From Mycetocola zhadangensis (GTDB lineage: Bacteria > Actinomycetota > Actinomycetes > Actinomycetales > Microbacteriaceae): a stretch of 64,000 bases of DNA. Shown piece by piece: positions 29,280-36,726 of the stretch. How positions within the stretch are numbered: position 1 is the stretch's first letter; the number at the start of each line of letters is the position of its first letter. The position numbers and the translations under genes were made by a program. Location of the stretch: NCBI RefSeq assembly GCF_003668565.1, contig NZ_RCWJ01000003.1, positions 124,001 through 188,000 of the forward strand, given 5' to 3'. The notes under the pieces were generated by a model that saw only the letters and a list, made by a program, of their open reading frames with translations, did not search any database and was not told the origin of the DNA.

Positions 29280-29303
29280 CAGTTTTTGCGACCGAGAAAA
29301 CTG
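29280..29303. repeat. Solo hairpin sharing its loop with the 21-kb repeat
   Basis: CAGTTTT-TGCGACCGAG-AAAACTG: 7-bp stem around the loop TGCGACCGAG. The same loop, with a different complementary stem (CCGTT/AACGG), occurs in the 119-bp blocks near 21330-21350. It stands in the 181-bp gap before the MHS symporter gene. Confidence 0.55.
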
Positions 29304-29420
29304 CGCGTAAGGTGTGAAAGTCGCGCCACAAGCGCACAACTCACTATTGTTCAGCCTTTGGGGTGGCAGACGCGACCAGCCCGCGCCTCCAAAGCTTCCA
29401 CTCACCGACGAGAAAGCACC

Positions 29421-30776
29421 ATGTCAGCTCCAGCCACCACCGTTCCACAGGCTCCGGCCAACTCGAAGTCTCGCGTCATTCTCGCGTCGCTCATCGGTAC
29501 GACTATCGAGTTCTACGACTTCTACGTCTACGCCACCGCAGCAGTGCTCGTCTTCCCGCACCTCTTCTTCCCGCCGGGCGATGAGACAACCGCACTCCTC
29601 TCGTCATTCGCCATCTTCGGCGCGGCCATGGTCGCCCGTCCGCTCGGCGCGGTCTTCTTCGGTCACCTCGGAGACAAGGTCGGCCGTAAAACCACACTCG
29701 TCGCCGCCCTGCTCACCATGGGAATCGCGACGTTCCTCATCGGCCTGCTCCCGACCTACCTGATGATCGGCTGGTTCGCGCCGCTGCTGCTCGTCATCCT
29801 GCGCCTCGCCCAGGGCTTCGCACTCGGCGGCGAGTGGAGCGGTGCGGCCCTCGTCGCTACGGAGAACGCCCCAGAGGGCAAGCGCGCCTGGTACGGCACC
29901 TTCCCGCAGCTGGGCGCACCGATCGGCTTCATCATCGCGAACGGCCTGTTCCTGATCATCGCGTTCGCTCTGCCGTCCGATGACCCGTCGCGCCCGTCAG
30001 ACGCGTTCCTCGACTGGGGCTGGCGCATCCCGTTCCTGTTCTCCGCCGTCATGGTCATCGTCGGCCTCTGGGTTCGCCTCAAGCTCGTCGAGAGCGACGC
30101 GTTCACCAACACGGTGAAGTCGGGCAAGGTCGTCAAGCTCCCGCTCAAGCTCGTCTTCAAGAGCAACTGGCGCGAACTCATCCTCGGCACCTTCTTCATG
30201 CTGGCCACCTACGTGCTGTTCTACCTGATGACCACGTTCTCGCTGAGCTACGGTCGCGCGCCGATCGATCCGGCGGAGGGCCAGCAGCCTGGACTCGGCT
30301 ACAACTACAACACGTTCGTGCTCATGCTGATCGCCGGCGTGGTGTTCTTCGGTATCTTCACGCTGCTCTCCGGCCCGTGGGCCGACAAGTTCGGTCGCCG
30401 CAAGACACTGATCATCGTCACCTCAGGAATCATCGTCTTCGGATTGCTCTGGGTGCCGCTCCTCGGCGCCGGAACCGTCGGAGTGATGGCGTTCCTCATC
30501 ATCGGATTCAGCCTCATGGGTATGACCTTCGGCCCGATGGGTGCGCTTCTGCCCGAACTGTTCCCGACCAACGTGCGCTACACCGGTTCCGGCATCTCGT
30601 ACAACGTGTCGTCGATCCTCGGTGCAGCCGTCGCCCCGTTCATCGCCGTCTGGCTGTGGGCAGAGGCTGACGGAAGCCCGTTCCTCGTCGGCGTCTACCT
30701 CGCCGTCATGGGTGTCATCACGCTAGTCGCCCTGATCCTCGGTAAGGAAACCAAGGACGTCGACATCAACCGCTAA
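29421..30776 (+). CDS. MHS-family metabolite:proton symporter (MFS)
   Basis: 451 residues from ATG 29421 (GAGAAAG upstream). Twelve membrane helices of the MFS. The N-terminal ASLIGTTIEFYDFYVYATAA is the hallmark of the metabolite:H+ symporter group (ShiA, ProP, KgtP), followed by RPLGAVFFGHLGDKVGRKTTL (motif A) and RLAQGFALGGEWSGAAL. It imports an organic acid or zwitterion. With the preceding dehydrogenase and FadR regulator it completes a likely sugar-acid uptake and oxidation locus. Confidence 0.93.
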   Translation: MSAPATTVPQAPANSKSRVILASLIGTTIEFYDFYVYATAAVLVFPHLFFPPGDETTALLSSFAIFGAAMVARPLGAVFFGHLGDKVGRKTTLVAALLTMGIATFLIGLLPTYLMIGWFAPLLLVILRLAQGFALGGEWSGAALVATENAPEGKRAWYGTFPQLGAPIGFIIANGLFLIIAFALPSDDPSRPSDAFLDWGWRIPFLFSAVMVIVGLWVRLKLVESDAFTNTVKSGKVVKLPLKLVFKSNWRELILGTFFMLATYVLFYLMTTFSLSYGRAPIDPAEGQQPGLGYNYNTFVLMLIAGVVFFGIFTLLSGPWADKFGRRKTLIIVTSGIIVFGLLWVPLLGAGTVGVMAFLIIGFSLMGMTFGPMGALLPELFPTNVRYTGSGISYNVSSILGAAVAPFIAVWLWAEADGSPFLVGVYLAVMGVITLVALILGKETKDVDINR

Positions 30777-30789
30777 GTCCTTTTTTCGA

Positions 30790-30832
30790 AAACGGATGCC
30801 GTTCCTCGCCTCGCGAGGAACGGCATCCGTTT
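30790..30832. terminator. Strong terminator after MHS symporter gene
   Basis: Perfect 20-bp stem with a 3-nt CTC loop (arms 30790-30809 and 30813-30832), followed by TTCGTTATTT. A T-run (30779-30786) precedes it, so it could also act on the minus strand. Confidence 0.88.
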
Positions 30833-30973
30833 CGTTATTTGTCACGTTCTCACTTCTGGTTCCCCTAAAAATCTGAGGGGGAATTCCGGATGCGTGGCGA
30901 GCGGATCCGCTCCATCGTGAGGACTGAAAAATTTCGTGGGCCCGCCCAGCCCGCCTCACCGAAGGGACAACGA

Positions 30974-31804
30974 ATGACCGACGTTCTGACCGGCGATGCC
31001 GACAAGGCGTTGAAGGCAAAACACCGTGCAATGTGGGCGCTCGGGAACTATCCTGAACTCGCCGAAGACCTCATCTCCGCCCTCGGCACGACGCTCGTTG
31101 GCGCTCTCGACATCGGGCCAGGCCAGCGAGTGCTCGACATCGCGGCCGGCTCGGGAAACGCTGCCCTCCCGGCTGCGCAGGCCGGCGCCGGGGTGGTTGC
31201 GAGCGACCTCACGCCCGAGCTCCTCGCCGCGGGTGAACGGCGTGCCGCGGCCCTCGGGCTCGAGCTGGATTGGCAGCAGGCGGACGCCGAAGCGCTGCCG
31301 TTCGCGAACGACGAGTTCGACACGGTGATGTCGACGGTCGGCATCATGTTCGCCCCACACCATGAAGCAAGCGCCGCTGAGCTGGTTCGCGTCGTTCGAC
31401 CCGGCGGCAGGATCGGACTGATCAACTGGACACCCGAGGGGTTTCTCGGTCAGATGCTCGCCACCATGAAGCCGTACGCTCCCCCGCCTCCTCCCGGCGC
31501 GACACCTCCTCCGCGCTGGGGCAACGAAGAGCACGTTCGGTCACTGCTCGGCGACCGGGTCACCGAGTTCTCTGCCATACGCAAGACGTTGCCCGTGACA
31601 AGGTTCGACTCCGCCGAGGAGCTGCGTGACTACTTCAAGGCGCGCTACGGACCGGCGATCGTGACCTACCGCAATATCGGGAACGATCCCGAGCGGGTCG
31701 CCGCCCTCGACAACGCCCTGGTCGAACTCATCTCAAGGTTCGACTCTGGGAGCTGCAACCTCGAATGGGAGTACCTGCTGGTGACGGCTCGAAAGACCGA
31801 ATAG
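30974..31804 (+). CDS. Class I SAM-dependent methyltransferase
   Basis: 276 residues from ATG 30974 with GAAGGG 7 nt upstream. Motif I VLDIAAGSGNAALPAA (about 50-65), acidic motif at DLTPELLAAG, QADAEALPFANDEFD and ELVRVVRPGGRIGL place it in the Methyltransf_11/UbiE-like group. A proline-rich loop PYAPPPPPGATPPP follows at about 168-181. The substrate, probably a small molecule, is unknown. Confidence 0.9.
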   Translation: MTDVLTGDADKALKAKHRAMWALGNYPELAEDLISALGTTLVGALDIGPGQRVLDIAAGSGNAALPAAQAGAGVVASDLTPELLAAGERRAAALGLELDWQQADAEALPFANDEFDTVMSTVGIMFAPHHEASAAELVRVVRPGGRIGLINWTPEGFLGQMLATMKPYAPPPPPGATPPPRWGNEEHVRSLLGDRVTEFSAIRKTLPVTRFDSAEELRDYFKARYGPAIVTYRNIGNDPERVAALDNALVELISRFDSGSCNLEWEYLLVTARKTE

Positions 31805-31821
31805 CAGGCGAACGGATGCCA

Positions 31822-31840
31822 TTCCTTCCGTCGGAGGGAA
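31822..31840. terminator. Weak convergent terminator hairpin
   Basis: TTCCTTCC-GTC-GGAGGGAA stem with one G-T wobble, between the methyltransferase stop and the stop of the convergent GAP-family gene. Confidence 0.4.
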
Positions 31841-31844
31841 CGGT

Positions 31845-32516
31845 CTAGAACGAACTGATGCCGTCGCCGAGCAGCTCAACCCCGAGCAGAAGCATCGCCA
31901 CAGCGAGCACGGTCGGACCGTTGCGAACCAGCCAGGTTCGGAGGTCGGTGAGGGGCTTTCGCCAGGCCTCGTCTGCGATCCCATAACCGACGACCGCGAT
32001 CAGCACAGTGGACAGCGCGATCACAACAAAAATGAGGGTGACGACGATCGTGTCGCGCAGCCTCAGCTCGGCCCCGCCGATCGTGAGTCCGGCCGCGATG
32101 CCGAGCGCCAGGTTTTTCGGAGCGAGGGCACCGAGGCCGAAACCCAGGGCGATGCCCTGCGTCGCCGTCATCGTCTCGGTTGCCGCCATCCACTTCGGCA
32201 GGACACCCGGCCTGCCAGGAAGCGGTCGCAGCCGCCACTGGCCGACAGCCAGGTAGACGAGCAACGCACCGAGCAGGAGACGTACGATTCCCGCGATCGG
32301 CCGTGAGGCATCCGCTTCGCTTTCAGGAAGGATGCCGACGATTGCCGTGACCGCAACGACCGGAACGATCACGCCGAGGAGCCAGCCGCCGAGCAAACCG
32401 ATGCCCGCCGGGCCGGATCGTGGGCTGAGCATCAGCGCAATGGCCGCGATCAGCGAGAGCGGGCTCAGGGCAATGCCGACAGCGGCCGTGAGAGTCTCGC
32501 CGATGACCGAACCCAT
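31845..32516 (-). CDS. GAP-family (Sap/SfLAP-like) membrane protein
   Basis: 223 residues, six predicted membrane helices. The N-terminal ALSPLSLIAAIALMLSPR and central GFGLGALAPKNLALGIAAG with the PKN motif are typical of the PF11139 group named after the mycobacterial sulfolipid-addressing protein. Family members are thought to move lipids or small molecules across the membrane, but few are characterised. Monocistronic, convergent with the methyltransferase gene. Confidence 0.8.
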   Translation of the reverse strand: MGSVIGETLTAAVGIALSPLSLIAAIALMLSPRSGPAGIGLLGGWLLGVIVPVVAVTAIVGILPESEADASRPIAGIVRLLLGALLVYLAVGQWRLRPLPGRPGVLPKWMAATETMTATQGIALGFGLGALAPKNLALGIAAGLTIGGAELRLRDTIVVTLIFVVIALSTVLIAVVGYGIADEAWRKPLTDLRTWLVRNGPTVLAVAMLLLGVELLGDGISSF

Positions 32517-32611
32517 GTGTACTCCTTCTGCAAAGGTTATCCAGCATATCCGCGGAGCGGGAACGCGACTGCGGGTTGCGGAGCGCGTCCGAGAGAACGT
32601 GAGATTGCAGC

Positions 32612-32655
32612 GTCAACTTAGGTTGACGGGTCGCGTTTCGTCAACTACGGTTGAC
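32612..32655 (+). promoter_or_regulatory. Promoter overlapped by two identical-arm operators
   Basis: GTCAAC-TTAG-GTTGAC (32612-32627) and GTCAAC-TACG-GTTGAC (32640-32655) are perfect inverted repeats 28 bp apart. The -35 TTGACG (32623-32628) lies in the first, and the -10 TACGGT (32646-32651), 17 bp away, lies in the second. The -10 ends 7 nt before the ATG at 32659. Confidence 0.8.
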
Positions 32656-32658
32656 GGC

Positions 32659-32874
32659 ATGAGCACAGGACCCATGGCAACGCTGGCCGGTGAGGCCGGA
32701 TCAGACGACCCGTTCACCGCACTGCGGGCGATCGCCAAACTCCGCACGGAGGTCGACCGGATGGAAACACTCGCCGTTCGGCGGGCTCGAAACTCAAATG
32801 CATCCTGGCAGTTGATCGCTCTCGCCCTCGGTGTGAGCAAACAAGCAGTTCACAAGAAGTATGGTCGAAGCTGA
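32659..32874 (+). CDS. Small HTH protein, probable autoregulator of the ABC exporter
   Basis: 71 residues from ATG 32659. The chain is a helix (DPFTALRAIAKLRTEVDRMETLAVRRARN) followed by SWQLIALALGVSKQAVHKKYG, a helix-turn-helix at about 50-69. This small all-helical architecture is seen next to ABC or drug-efflux genes in actinobacteria. Two palindromes cover its own promoter, so autorepression is likely. The ABC exporter starts 39 bp downstream and is probably co-transcribed. Confidence 0.78.
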   Translation: MSTGPMATLAGEAGSDDPFTALRAIAKLRTEVDRMETLAVRRARNSNASWQLIALALGVSKQAVHKKYGRS

Positions 32875-32913
32875 CCCATCGTCATCCCTCCCTCCGGATT
32901 CAAGGACACTCGC

Positions 32914-34836
32914 ATGTCAGCCCCCAGCACCACCCGGCCCGCCCGTCGATCTCCGTTCGCGAGAGGGTCGAGAGTCGATGAGGGCCCGCGCGCTCGCTTC
33001 GGCGAGCTGATTCCGTACCTGTTCGAGCACAAGCGCATCCTCTGGTTCATCATCGGGCTGAGCATTCTGGGCTCGATCGCGTCGCTCGCGCAGCCGCTCC
33101 TGGTCAGTCAGGTGATCGGCATTGTGGAGAGGGGCCAGGCACTCGGCGGACTGGTCTGGGCGCTGATCGGCCTCGTCGTCATCTCCGCTGTGATTTCGGG
33201 CTACCAGCACTACCTGCTTCAGCGCACCGGTGAGGGTGTCGTGCTTTCCAGCCGACGCCAACTGGTCGCCCGCATGCTGCACCTGCCGATCTCCGAGTTC
33301 GATACCCGCCGCACCGGCGACCTCGTCTCGCGCGTCGGCAGCGACACGACGCTCCTCCGTGCGGTCCTCACACAGGGACTCATCGAAGCCGTCGGCGGCA
33401 CCATCACGTTTATCGGTGCCCTCATCGCGATGCTCATCATCGACCCGGTGCTGCTCGGACTCACCGTGCTCGTCATCGCCGTTTCAGTGGTCACCGTTGT
33501 GGCCCTGTCCGGCAAGATCCGCGTCGCCAGCCAGCGCGCGCAGGCCAAGGTGGGTGACCTGGCCGCTTCGGTCGAACGCGCCATCAGCTCGGTTCGAACC
33601 GTGCGTGCATCCAATGCGACAGACCGCGAGATCGCGACCATCGACAGGGACGCCACCGGCGCGTGGAACATGGGCATCCAGGTCGCGAAGGTCTCGGCGC
33701 TCGTCGTTCCTGTCGCCGGCATCGCCATGCAGGTGTCGTTCCTCGTTGTGCTCGGCGTCGGCGGGTTCCGGGTGGCGAGCGGCGCGCTCACCATTGCCAA
33801 CCTGGTCGCGTTCATCCTGTTCCTCTTCATGATGATCATGCCGCTCGGACAGGCCTTCGGCGCGATCTCCGCGACCAACCAGGCGCTCGGTGCGCTCGGT
33901 CGAATCCAGGAGATCATCAAACTTCCCCGCGAGAGCGACGCGGATGCCACGATCGCCGCGTCGATCGCCACCCCCGGCGTGCGCTCGACGTCAGCCCCGG
34001 CGATCGAGTTCGACTCGGTGGTCTTCGCCTACCCTGCTGCCGCGGTTGAGCTCGACACCGATTCGACAACGGATGCTGCCGCGAACGTCGACGCCGAGTT
34101 GGACGCTCTCGAGGCGGGCGACCTTGACGCCCCAGCCGACCGCCGTCGGCCAGGCGACCCCGTTCTGCGCGGCGTCAGCTTCACGGCCGCCCGCGGCCAG
34201 CGCACCGCGCTCGTGGGCCCGTCCGGCGCTGGAAAGTCCACCATCCTCGGTCTGATCGAGCGGTTCTATGACCCCGAGGCCGGCGCCATCCGTTTCGCCG
34301 GCGTCGACATCCGCACGATGCCGCGCACCGAACTTCGCTCGCAGATCGGATACGTCGAGCAGGACGCACCGGTTCTGGCCGGCTCAATCCGTGACAACCT
34401 GCTTTTGTCGTCACCGAACGCAACCGATGACGACTGCATTCGCGTGCTGCACGCGGTCAACCTCACGGATGTGCTCGACCGCAACCCGCTCGGGCTCGGT
34501 GCTCCGGTTGGCGAAGAGGGCATCATGCTCTCGGGCGGTGAGCGTCAGCGCCTGGCGATCGCCCGTGCGCTGCTCTCCGCTCCCCCGATTCTGCTACTCG
34601 ACGAGTCCACCTCGTCCCTCGACGGCGTGAACGAGCAGAAGATGCGTCTCGCGATCGACGCCGTCGCCGAGGATCGCACACTCATCGTGATCGCGCACCG
34701 CCTCTCCACTGTTGTGGACAGCGATTCGATCGTCGTACTCGACCAGGGTCGCGTGGTCGGAACAGGCACGCATTCCGAACTCGTGGCATCCGTCCCCCTC
34801 TATCGTCAGCTCGCCAAGCACCAACTGCTGGTCTGA
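32914..34836 (+). CDS. ABC multidrug/lipid exporter (fused TMD-NBD half-transporter)
   Basis: 640 residues. Six-helix ABC_membrane domain (about 30-325), then the nucleotide-binding domain with Walker A GPSGAGKST, Q-loop YVEQDAP, signature LSGGERQRLAIARALL, Walker B LLLDESTSSLD and H-loop AHRLSTV. An unusual acidic insertion of about 35 residues (rich in Asp, Ala and Thr, about 375-412) lies between the A-loop VVFAYP and the first strand VLRGVSF. It should homodimerise or pair with another half. Downstream of the small HTH regulator. Confidence 0.93.
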   Translation: MSAPSTTRPARRSPFARGSRVDEGPRARFGELIPYLFEHKRILWFIIGLSILGSIASLAQPLLVSQVIGIVERGQALGGLVWALIGLVVISAVISGYQHYLLQRTGEGVVLSSRRQLVARMLHLPISEFDTRRTGDLVSRVGSDTTLLRAVLTQGLIEAVGGTITFIGALIAMLIIDPVLLGLTVLVIAVSVVTVVALSGKIRVASQRAQAKVGDLAASVERAISSVRTVRASNATDREIATIDRDATGAWNMGIQVAKVSALVVPVAGIAMQVSFLVVLGVGGFRVASGALTIANLVAFILFLFMMIMPLGQAFGAISATNQALGALGRIQEIIKLPRESDADATIAASIATPGVRSTSAPAIEFDSVVFAYPAAAVELDTDSTTDAAANVDAELDALEAGDLDAPADRRRPGDPVLRGVSFTAARGQRTALVGPSGAGKSTILGLIERFYDPEAGAIRFAGVDIRTMPRTELRSQIGYVEQDAPVLAGSIRDNLLLSSPNATDDDCIRVLHAVNLTDVLDRNPLGLGAPVGEEGIMLSGGERQRLAIARALLSAPPILLLDESTSSLDGVNEQKMRLAIDAVAEDRTLIVIAHRLSTVVDSDSIVVLDQGRVVGTGTHSELVASVPLYRQLAKHQLLV

Positions 34837-34837
34837 A

Positions 34838-34851
34838 CCGAGGGGCCTCGG
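34838..34851. terminator. Short convergent terminator hairpin
   Basis: CCGAGG-GG-CCTCGG in the 16-bp gap between the ABC exporter stop and the convergent zinc-ribbon gene stop. Confidence 0.4.
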
Positions 34852-34852
34852 G

Positions 34853-35110
34853 TCAGGTCATCTGACGGTTGCGCGCCGCCCATTCGATGCCGTGGGTTGC
34901 CTGGTCTTTCGTCAGGGGCGTCGTGCCGCCGCAGTTGGAACAGGTGACGAAGTAGCGTCGGCCGATCGTGAACAACGGAATGAAGAACACGGAGACCTTG
35001 GTGGCGCTTTCGACGACGTCCTGGTTGGCCTGCTGGCCGCAGAACTGGCAGATGAAGTTGACGACGACGAGCACGCGGTTGCGCAGGGTGGTTCCGAAGA
35101 TGAGGAGCAT
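34853..35110 (-). CDS. Zinc-ribbon protein
   Basis: 85 residues from ATG 35110, where the hydrophobic MLLIFGTTLRNR lead of this small family begins; a longer frame upstream lacks support. Two CxxC pairs, CQFCG (about 20-24) and CSNCG (about 57-61), flank a hydrophobic loop and would bind one zinc. This is a common conserved small protein of actinobacteria without a known role. Possibly expressed with the M23 peptidase gene 100 bp upstream. Confidence 0.82.
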   Translation of the reverse strand: MLLIFGTTLRNRVLVVVNFICQFCGQQANQDVVESATKVSVFFIPLFTIGRRYFVTCSNCGGTTPLTKDQATHGIEWAARNRQMT

Positions 35111-35210
35111 TCGTCGAGTGTAAAGACCGTTCGCGCACCTGTGCAGGGGCTTGCGCGGCGCTCGGTACCGGGTTCGCCCGTCAGCGGACCGACGAATCAC
35201 AGGCCGGTCG

Positions 35211-36050
35211 TCAGGCGACGATCATGTGCTGGTCGTTACTCGGGAGGCCGTTCTCCGGCTCCGCTTCGTCGCCCAAGGCAACGTCGGCGAATGCCATGGG
35301 CAACCCCTGTGCGGTCCACACCGACGCGCGATCCATCAGCTGAGCGTGCACGTGCGGCTCGCTGGTGTTTCCTGAGTTGCCGCAGTCAGCGATCACCTGT
35401 CCGGCACGAACCGTGTCGCCCACGGAGACGAGCAGCGAGGCCTGCTTGAGGTGTGCGACCAGGGCGTAGACCCCGTCGTTCCCCCGGATCGTGACGTGGT
35501 TGCCGAGAATGAACCGCGGGCCGCCGAGTTCGCGAATCATGCCCTCGAGCATCAGATAGATCACGCTGGGCCAGGTCGATCGGGCTCGGTGGTCGGGTTG
35601 AGAAGTTGATGCCTTCACCACGACTCCGTCGATCATGGCGCGGACCGGCTGCCCGAATGCGGGATACTCCTCTGGCCGTCGGAACGCCGCACCCGATCCG
35701 AACGCGGGTCGATCGACACCGGGTGGTTCAGCGACGAGGTCGATGGCATAGGCCTGCCCGTACGCCCGGATTCCGTGGCTCGGCACCTTGCTGGTAGGGC
35801 TGTTCATGCCCATCCACCGGCCGACAACCGGCGACGTCACGGTCAGAGTGCGGTGCTCGGGAAGGCTCTTGGTGCCCAGGAGGCCGGCGCCGAAAGCCAC
35901 GAGCATCCCGACGACTCCGACCACGGGAAGAAGTCGCGCCGCGACATCGAGAGGGCTGTCCGGGAGCAGAAGCCCGAGCACTGTTCCGGCGAAGATGAGA
36001 AGGGCAGACACGGCGATTAGCGCGGTGCGGGCCCGGTAGACAGCCATCAT
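35211..36050 (-). CDS. M23-family peptidase-like protein, membrane anchored
   Basis: 279 residues from ATG 36050, which overlaps the ArsR-like stop (ATGA); longer upstream reading is antisense to that gene. Two membrane helices at the N-terminus (about 9-60), then a LytM/M23 fold with GNHVTI, LKQ-SLLVSVGDTVRAGQVIADCGNSG and HVHAQLMD (HxH zinc ligands). The first zinc-ligand region reads AYGQAYAIDLV: the Asp is kept but the usual His is not where expected, so activity as a peptidoglycan endopeptidase is uncertain. Confidence 0.82.
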   Translation of the reverse strand: MMAVYRARTALIAVSALLIFAGTVLGLLLPDSPLDVAARLLPVVGVVGMLVAFGAGLLGTKSLPEHRTLTVTSPVVGRWMGMNSPTSKVPSHGIRAYGQAYAIDLVAEPPGVDRPAFGSGAAFRRPEEYPAFGQPVRAMIDGVVVKASTSQPDHRARSTWPSVIYLMLEGMIRELGGPRFILGNHVTIRGNDGVYALVAHLKQASLLVSVGDTVRAGQVIADCGNSGNTSEPHVHAQLMDRASVWTAQGLPMAFADVALGDEAEPENGLPSNDQHMIVA

Positions 36051-36586
36051 CGCGCCACCGCTGTCAGGCAGGCCAGGAGGGGGACGACCCGGCTGGCCGG
36101 AACGTCGTAGCTGCCTCGACCGGTTTGTTTGACCCAGCCCGTTGTGACGAGCTGGCGCAGGTGGTGGTGCAGTTGCCCAGTGGTTCCGAGGGATTCGATC
36201 CCGGCGAGTTCGGCTGTGGCGTGGGTGCCGGACAGAATCTGGCGCAGCAGTTCGAGCCTGACGGGGTGCCCGAGCGCGGCGAACGCGGCGGCGTGGTCTT
36301 CCCACTCCACCTCGAACATCCCGCGGGTTCCCGCGCTCTGCTGCCACTCAACCGGCGCGCCGGTCGGGAGTGTCACGGCGCCGACGAGCATGACAGCACC
36401 ATCGCGAGTCGACTCCGCATCGCCCAGGCGTGAGCGGAGGCCGGTGAGCGCCCAGAATGCGTCTGGGGCTGCCGCCCCGTCCACCGCTGTCGTGCTCGTT
36501 GTCGGCTGCGCCTCGAGTGCAGAGAGCCGCTCGGCCAGCGCGCGCACCTCGTCCCTCAGCGTCTGGAGGTCCGTTTGAGTCGTCAT
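36047..36586 (-). CDS. ArsR-like winged-helix regulator
   Basis: 179 residues. A short N-terminal coiled coil (about 5-28) is followed by a linker and a C-terminal winged HTH (about 95-175): AAFAALGHPVRLELLRQIL, TTGQLHHHLRQLVTTGWV. No cysteine metal site is visible. The stop overlaps the M23 start. The minus-strand -10 TAGTAT lies 6 nt before the ATG, so the transcript is probably leaderless. It may regulate the downstream peptidase-like gene. Confidence 0.82.
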   Translation of the reverse strand: MTTQTDLQTLRDEVRALAERLSALEAQPTTSTTAVDGAAAPDAFWALTGLRSRLGDAESTRDGAVMLVGAVTLPTGAPVEWQQSAGTRGMFEVEWEDHAAAFAALGHPVRLELLRQILSGTHATAELAGIESLGTTGQLHHHLRQLVTTGWVKQTGRGSYDVPASRVVPLLACLTAVAR

Positions 36587-36592
36587 GCGTCG

Positions 36593-36598
36593 ATACTA
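36593..36598 (-). promoter_or_regulatory. -10 box TAGTAT for leaderless ArsR-like gene
   Basis: On the minus strand TAGTAT is followed by CGACGC and the ATG at 36586. No Shine-Dalgarno is present. Confidence 0.45.
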
Positions 36599-36636
36599 CG
36601 ATAAAACGTATTAGCGACTCAAGCAGAAACGGAACA

Positions 36637-36710
36637 GCCGCGAGGTGCCTGGAAGTGTTCCGAGACCGTCCCGCCAAGGGATCTCAGAGCACTTCCGGGC
36701 ACCTCGCGGC
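36637..36710. terminator. Long hairpin after pckG
   Basis: 21-bp arms (36637-36657 and 36690-36710) match at 20 of 21 positions around a 32-nt loop, 17 nt beyond the pckG stop. It separates pckG from the ArsR-like promoter and probably ends pckG transcription. Confidence 0.65.
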
Positions 36711-36726
36711 TTCCGGGAAGGTGGGA

